Below, one piece after another: positions 58,052 through 64,000 of a DNA stretch of 64,000 nt. Source of the DNA: Serinus canaria (lineage: Eukaryota; Chordata; Aves; Passeriformes; Fringillidae); assembly GCF_022539315.1 (NCBI RefSeq), contig NC_066317.1, positions 44,486,435-44,550,434 of the forward strand, written 5' to 3'. The notes under the pieces were generated by a model. That model saw nothing but the letters and a program-made list of their open reading frames with translations, had not been told where the DNA came from and ran no database searches. The stretch's first letter is position 1, and the number at the start of each line of letters is the position of its first letter. Both the position numbers and the translations under genes were made by a program.

Positions 58052-61000
58052 AGAAAAGAGCTCAGGAGACTGAGGGGACACCCAGCTACACCTGGAAAGA
58101 GGCTATGCACCCCCAGAATAAGATGTGGTGAATCAGGAAGAGCCAGTATCAGAGACAGGTAGCAAGAAGCCAAATCCAGCCAGCTCTATAGACCCTGTAC
58201 CTCGCAGTGTCCGGGAGAAACCTTCACAGAATCTTCAGGCAGGCTAAACGGGAGCACCTGGGACAATCCCTGGCTTGTGGGTGGAAACCAGCAGGTTCTC
58301 CTGCAGGGGGTCTTGTCACACCAATTAGTGATGCAGCACTGACAGCACTTTGCTTCAGTACTTCAGAAGCAGGCTTAGCAGAGCAGATTCCTCACATGAC
58401 CTCCACAACCGTGTGAGAGCTGCCCTAAGCATGCGAGTGCAACACTTGCTCAAGGCCAGGGGCTGGGGGAAGCAACTGGACCTTCTAGAGACAGAGACAC
58501 ACCTTCCTCTTCCCTGCTGGCTTTCCTTCCCTTGCTGGGATGAGGAAAATGCAGCCATGCAAGCAGGCTATTGTTCCTGCCTGCTGAGCAGCTTGCCCTT
58601 TCTGACAGGCATCCCTCACTCTGCAAATAGAGCCATTTGTCAAAGGCAGACATGTAGCTGAATATAATTCTAGTTTAACACACATACTAAATGGCTACAG
58701 CAGAATCAAACACCACATTTCTTTTCAGGACTGAGTACGGTACCTCCCTGAATCCTCCTTTTTTGGAAAGACATGGCTTTGGGGCTTTTTCTGTTGTTTT
58801 GGGGTCTGTTTTTTGAAGGAGTACCACATGCACTACAGTAGCCCAGTCACTTATCTTGAAGCACTATGTGTGACAATCTACTCTAGGTGATTAATTCATT
58901 TCATTATATTACATTGACGCACTGTGGTCTCTTATACCTAAACTTCCCACCATGGAAGGAATCTACAGGCAATGTATTAATGAATAAAACCAAACCCACT
59001 GCATGACTGACCTGCCAGGTTGGGTTTTTTTTTAAATTAAAATGGTCTATGCTTACAACAACTACCTGATAATTCTTATTCAAAGAGAAACACAGAGTAC
59101 AGCTAAATATGTACGTACACACACAAGTAGATTTGCAAAAAAATGAGCAACTGTATGCCACAGTGCTTGTCAGCATTGAGATTTATACATTTAGACTGAT
59201 TCTTACTCCTACTGAATTACTGCCTTCTTTCCTCTAATTTCCAAAATTACTTATTAACCAGCTGTCCCCATGGTTAGTTTTGTCAGCTGTTAGACACATA
59301 AATAAACAAATTATGAAGTAAGTATGGAGAATGATTAGAAGGAATGAAAAAGCACACTAATGCATAGTGTATTCATATTCAGCTGTCATGTGCCCCATCT
59401 ATTTCTTTAATGGCTCTTTCTTCTCACTTCTCTTTGCTGACATTTACATTAAAAGGTGCAGTGTCTTTCAACTTCCATTTTGAACGAATGTTCCTTGTAA
59501 TGAGCAACACAGGCTTGAAAGCATGTTTTCTGAAATGCAGTGAAAAGGTAATTTTAATGAAGAGAAACAAGAAAACTGGAGGACAGTAAATCGCTTTGCA
59601 ATCTGAATTAATGCCTATTTGGAAAAGGCTCAACTGAGGAAGGAGATGTAAGACTTTTGGCAATGCAAATTCTAATTATTTCAAGTCTTGGCAGTAATTT
59701 TATCAAATAGTAGCAATTTCATTAAAAGGTGCACTGGTAATCATCTACGTAAGGCCTCCAGAGGGGAAAATATCCCAATAATTGCATAATTATGTTATCA
59801 CTGCTCTTATGATGGACCACATTAAATACCACAAAGAGGAACACTGCTTTTTACTTTCTCTAGATATTTAGTTCAGTACATTTTCCTAGAAGATTACAGC
59901 AATAAACAAGACTTTCAGATTAACATGTTCACCAAATTCTGCAGAAAAGACACAGCTATCTTTTATGTCCATAATACTTTGTAGTCTCTTTTCCTTCACT
60001 GAAAGAACTGACAGATTAATGAGAAAAATTCTGGGTATAGTAATAAGATAGAATATTTATATAGTTATGTTACCAAAATAAAAGTCATTCCATCATGTCA
60101 TACAGGCACATGGCACAGGATCCAGTGTTTAAGAGACAGATTTTAGGATATTTCATCATTTGTCCATATAAATTAGGTGTATCTATTCAGAGATTTTTGA
60201 TAAGCCTGCAAGAACTTAGATTTCTCTTGTCTAAATAACACTTAAACTCTTCTATTAAGATGTTGGTAAAAAAGTTTTGTAAAAGCATTGTTTTACAGAC
60301 AATACCAAATCTAAGAAGTCGCTTTTTAGTGAGGTACCCAGTATATTAGATATGTATCTTTGCATATGCCTCCTCAAACTATGACTGGGACAGTTTCTGG
60401 GGCAGTCATTGGCACATTTCTCAGAACATCCTCAGATGAAAAATTTCACCTCAGACAATCTCACTAACACCCAGCAACATCTGAAACTGATATTGTCTTA
60501 CACAGAAGTGCTTTGAATATAGAGACTTGGATACATTTCTGACAATTCAGCTTCATTTCCTGTCTTCTGGCAATGAGATAAATAACCCTCCAATATCACA
60601 GAAGTCCAACTTGTAGTTTTTTTGCTTTTAAATTGTACTTTATTTTCTAGTTTACTTATAAGCCTTATCAGAAATTGCATATACATTACAAATACACGGG
60701 TAGCTGCTTACTGAAAAGTAGTCCTTCTTCCTGCTCCAGGAAAGATACACAGAGGACTACTTAATGTGAGTGCAGCCTGAGTGCCTGCTTAAACAGGGAA
60801 TCCCATTCCAGCACTCTTCTGAATAGATCTAGCTTCTAGGAGGAGACCAGAAACACATGGCTTACTTCTGCTCCTTCCATTTGACCTCTTTTATTGTGCT
60901 GCATACCTCAAATCCTAGGTATGATAACATTAATACTCCCGCAAAGTCAGCAATTTTATGTATAATACCTGGAAGTCAGACATGCTATGGAATAGGAAAC

Positions 61001-63236
61001 TTCAACAGCTTGTGTTAAAATGAACACTACTGAGAGGAAGCTTTTATTTTGTGGAAGGTAACAATTTCTTTTCAAAGTATAAAAGTTATGCTCACCCAGG
61101 TATAGAAAGCACTTCCATGATACAGACAATAGCAAACCAGCATCAAAAGTGAAGAAGAGAATCAGCCAGCCACTGAGCAGCAAAAAATGAATGCTCAGGA
61201 TTAGGTCCTGGCATAGAACTGTATAGAAGGCATACAAACAGAACCATTTCAGGTAAAAATACCCTATTAAGCTGCATATTTAATTTAATATTACATGAAA
61301 AAGTAAAACCACAGCATTCTTATAATGCACATTTTCCTTTTAAAAGGTAAAAATACTCAACAGTGATTTTGAAAATACAACAATGTAAATTTAAGCTTAC
61401 AGCTCCTCTAATCATTAAAAAAAATAAAAGCAAAAATTTATTCAAGCTGTAGATTTGCTGTCAACATTTTAAAGATAATATAACTACTGGATTCATCAAA
61501 GTCAGCCCCTGAGCACCTTCAGGCAGGTTGTGCTGCAGCAATAAACCAGCCTTTGACACATGGAGTTTCCTAGCAGGTGCAGAGAAAATATTTTCTTTAT
61601 TTCAATTCATTCAGCACAACTCAATTAAGCAACTAGTCCATTCAAAGAGGAGCTACTGATCTGGAGCTGAAAAAAACCCATGAATGTTTCTTTCCATTGC
61701 TATTCTAAAAACAAGGAAAGAATGACATGGACTAGTTCTAAAATTTTTGTAGCACAGTGATTAGAAGCCACCAGTTTTGACTACAGATAGGCCTTTCAGG
61801 CATTAATTCTTTTTTTTCCAAACATTTCTCAATGAGTTTTTTCTTCTGAATTGGCTGGCTTCTATGTGGTGCTATTTTTTATCTATCGGAAGAACATTTC
61901 AGAATTCTTGTTTCCGTCATTGTAATCGATGCAAATCATCAGCAAAAATCAATTATCTAATACAAGAAATGTCAACATTTTCTATTTTCATACTAAAACA
62001 TACACATGAAGAACCAGGATCAGTGTATATATAACAAGCTACATAATTGCTTAAATACAAGCACAGTGATTAATCAAAGTGAGTATAACATTAACTGCAA
62101 AGGCTATATTTAATTAAAACTCTATCTCAATGGTAATAAAGGAGGTTAAACCTTTCTTTGCAAAATGATTAAGTACAAATGCAAAACAGTTAAAATGAGG
62201 CTTACTGTTGGCTGATTTAAATCATTATTAAAATCAGATTTACAATGCTTTGAATCAAATTGAAGCACATAGGACAAGGGGAGGTGACCATTTTATTGAA
62301 CCTGGAAACACTGCATTTCTCATCTGCAGTCAGATGTCAGTTTTACACATCATTTCTGGAAGAAATGTAAACAAGTCTGAGAAGGCTGAGAAGAGCAGGA
62401 GGGGAAGGAGTTGCAAAGACACTCCAAAAGAAAATGTCTGAAAAGGTTTACCATAGAAAAGAGAAGCCAAAGGGTTTATATCATGTGTATATATCAATGT
62501 GTATAATATACCAAGATTTATATCAATGTGTAAAATATTATTAGAAAAAGGGTGGGGATGAGTAGTTCATATATCCAAAAGACCAGGACAATAAAAGGAT
62601 GGAATTAGGCAACCAGCAAGGGAGATTAGGTATCAGAAGCTTTTGACCTTTAATACCTCTTTACTAGAAAAAACAGGTGGTAAGAGTCTGCAGCACAAAT
62701 CTGCCTTAGAGCAGGTTAGAACAAAAATCTGTGTGGGGAGATCTGCTCCATCTGACTAAAAGGAAGAGCTGGGGACAGAGCAGATCTCTGCAGGTCTCCT
62801 CCAGCCTTACTCCTAGAGTTCTATGGGAGCTTCCAAAGACTTGCTGTGTCTCTTAAAAACCCAGCTGCAGGAAGAAGATGAATGCATGAGAAAGTCAGAT
62901 TTCTCACAGCAAAGAATGAAGTTTCCAGTTCTGAGGCCTGCAGACAAAACCTTTAACATGTGACATCCAGTGCAGCCATTAACTCCTGAACAAAAAACAG
63001 ATTAGATAAGAGAGCCAAGAGCAAGTTTTAAATCTCATGATACCTGTCAGCAGGAATCTGGTTAGTACTGAATGGCCTAGGTATGTGAACACCCAAAACA
63101 TTTCTATTACACAGCTCACTGGGATTTTCCACCCCTTCAAAGCATGCAGGCTCTCAATGACAGGTTATAATCAACCGAGCTTGATTTCTTTTTCCTGTGT
63201 GGCTTTTGCACAATGCCTTTCTGTAAAACAAATCCA

Positions 63237-63330
63237 CTCCAGCCTTCTCTTCTCCAGACTGAACAGCCCCAGCTCTCTCAGCCCCTGTCTTTACAGGAGA
63301 CTTGCTCCAGCCCTCTGGTCCCTCATGAGG
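63237..63330 (-). mobile_element. CR1 LINE internal fragment in KIT intron 1
   Basis: The reverse complement matches a more 5' CR1 section: tctcttctccagactgaac, agccccagctctctcagccc and tgctccagccctctgg. It lacks the CR1 3' tail, so it is an internal remnant. Confidence 0.75.
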
Positions 63331-64000
63331 AGCACGTTCACCCAGCATGGGCAGAGAACAAGTGCTTAGGACTGATGGGAAAACACAGGAGATGTAGGAC
63401 TAACCTGGCATTTGCCATGCTTCCAAAGAATCTGTAAGAGATGCATCTCTCTGATTTTCACATTTGCCTGCCACAGTGTTCATCTCTTCTTAACTTAAAT
63501 CAGCCCACGTATCCTCTTTATCACTTAGATTTACAACTGCCAGTGCCTAGTTGACCAGAGAATTCTTCTCCATATCAGATATTTGATTGTGTTACATGAT
63601 TACAGATTCAACTGCCAAGATGACATTTAAAATTATAGACATTGAATGCAGTCAGCTCCCCCAGTGACAAAAAACCCTGTAGCTCTTAATGGTATCCAGT
63701 GATGCTTCCTTTTTAGCTCAATTTCCAGAAATGATCCCTATGGAGCAGCCCAGAAGTTGCATAGCATGGTAGCAACATTAGAAATTTTTCTGTTATTTAC
63801 ATGTCTCTTTGCTGGTAAAGTCAAGAGCCTGACATGCTGTAAAAAAAGTCTTTTGCAACGTGAAAAATATCATTAAAAATCCATTAAATCTGAAAACCGG
63901 TGTTTTCAGAATAAATCAATATAATCCCCAAGAGGAAATCCACTGAGAAAATAACATTTACTGAGCTTTCTAATTGGTATCCCCTAGAAAATAGGAGTCA

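Larger units (their letters stand above)
50213..64000 (-). other. KIT: KIT intron 1 (partial)
   Basis: At least 13.8 kb of intron 1, open at the window edge. It contains a direct duplication (51224-51842 and 53053-53712), a GC-rich element between the copies, a 12-bp inverted repeat near 58018, a GC-richer patch at about 57560-58660 and a CR1 fragment near 63237. No CpG island or signal-peptide exon was seen, so exon 1 should be further upstream. Mammalian KIT intron 1 is also very long. Confidence 0.85.

Overview
The window is nuclear genomic DNA from a bird. It is AT-rich and intron-rich, and its interspersed repeats are 3' fragments of CR1 LINEs, the usual avian retroposon, with ends close to (ATTCTATGAT)n. 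The one protein-coding gene reads closer to chicken KIT than to mammalian KIT, but it differs from chicken at enough residues that the source is probably another bird. I cannot name the species.

The gene is KIT, the stem cell factor receptor and a class III receptor tyrosine kinase, on the minus strand. Exons 2 to 21 lie between 50212 and 16964. All twenty have AG acceptors, GT donors and matching phases, and they add up to 937 residues plus the stop. With a signal-peptide exon of about 22 residues this gives about 960 residues, the length I recall for chicken KIT. Seventeen of the internal exons have exactly the length I recall for the human gene. Exons 2, 3, 5 and 15 differ by 30, 3, 9 and 3 bp, all in frame. 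Exon 1 is not visible and should lie beyond 64000, so intron 1 is longer than 13.8 kb.

Layout: 1-14811 is intergenic, with three CR1 fragments and simple repeats. By the vertebrate PDGFRA-KIT-KDR order it should be the KIT-KDR interval. Positions 14812-16963 are the probable KIT 3'UTR, with an 8-mer miR-221/222 site and a perfect 16-bp hairpin. Positions 16964-50212 hold exons 21 to 2: C-terminal tail, kinase domain split by the insert, juxtamembrane and transmembrane exons, and five Ig-like domains. Positions 50213-64000 are part of intron 1.

The most unusual structure is in intron 1. Two direct copies of an old duplication share a 273-bp core at about 96% identity inside clearly diverged flanks. 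They flank a GC-rich element whose second copy, about 95% identical, is in intron 3. Other observations are several perfect or near-perfect inverted repeats in KIT introns and the loss of the downstream exon 9 donor used for the mammalian GNNK(+) isoform. I found no second gene, no RNA gene and no CRISPR array.
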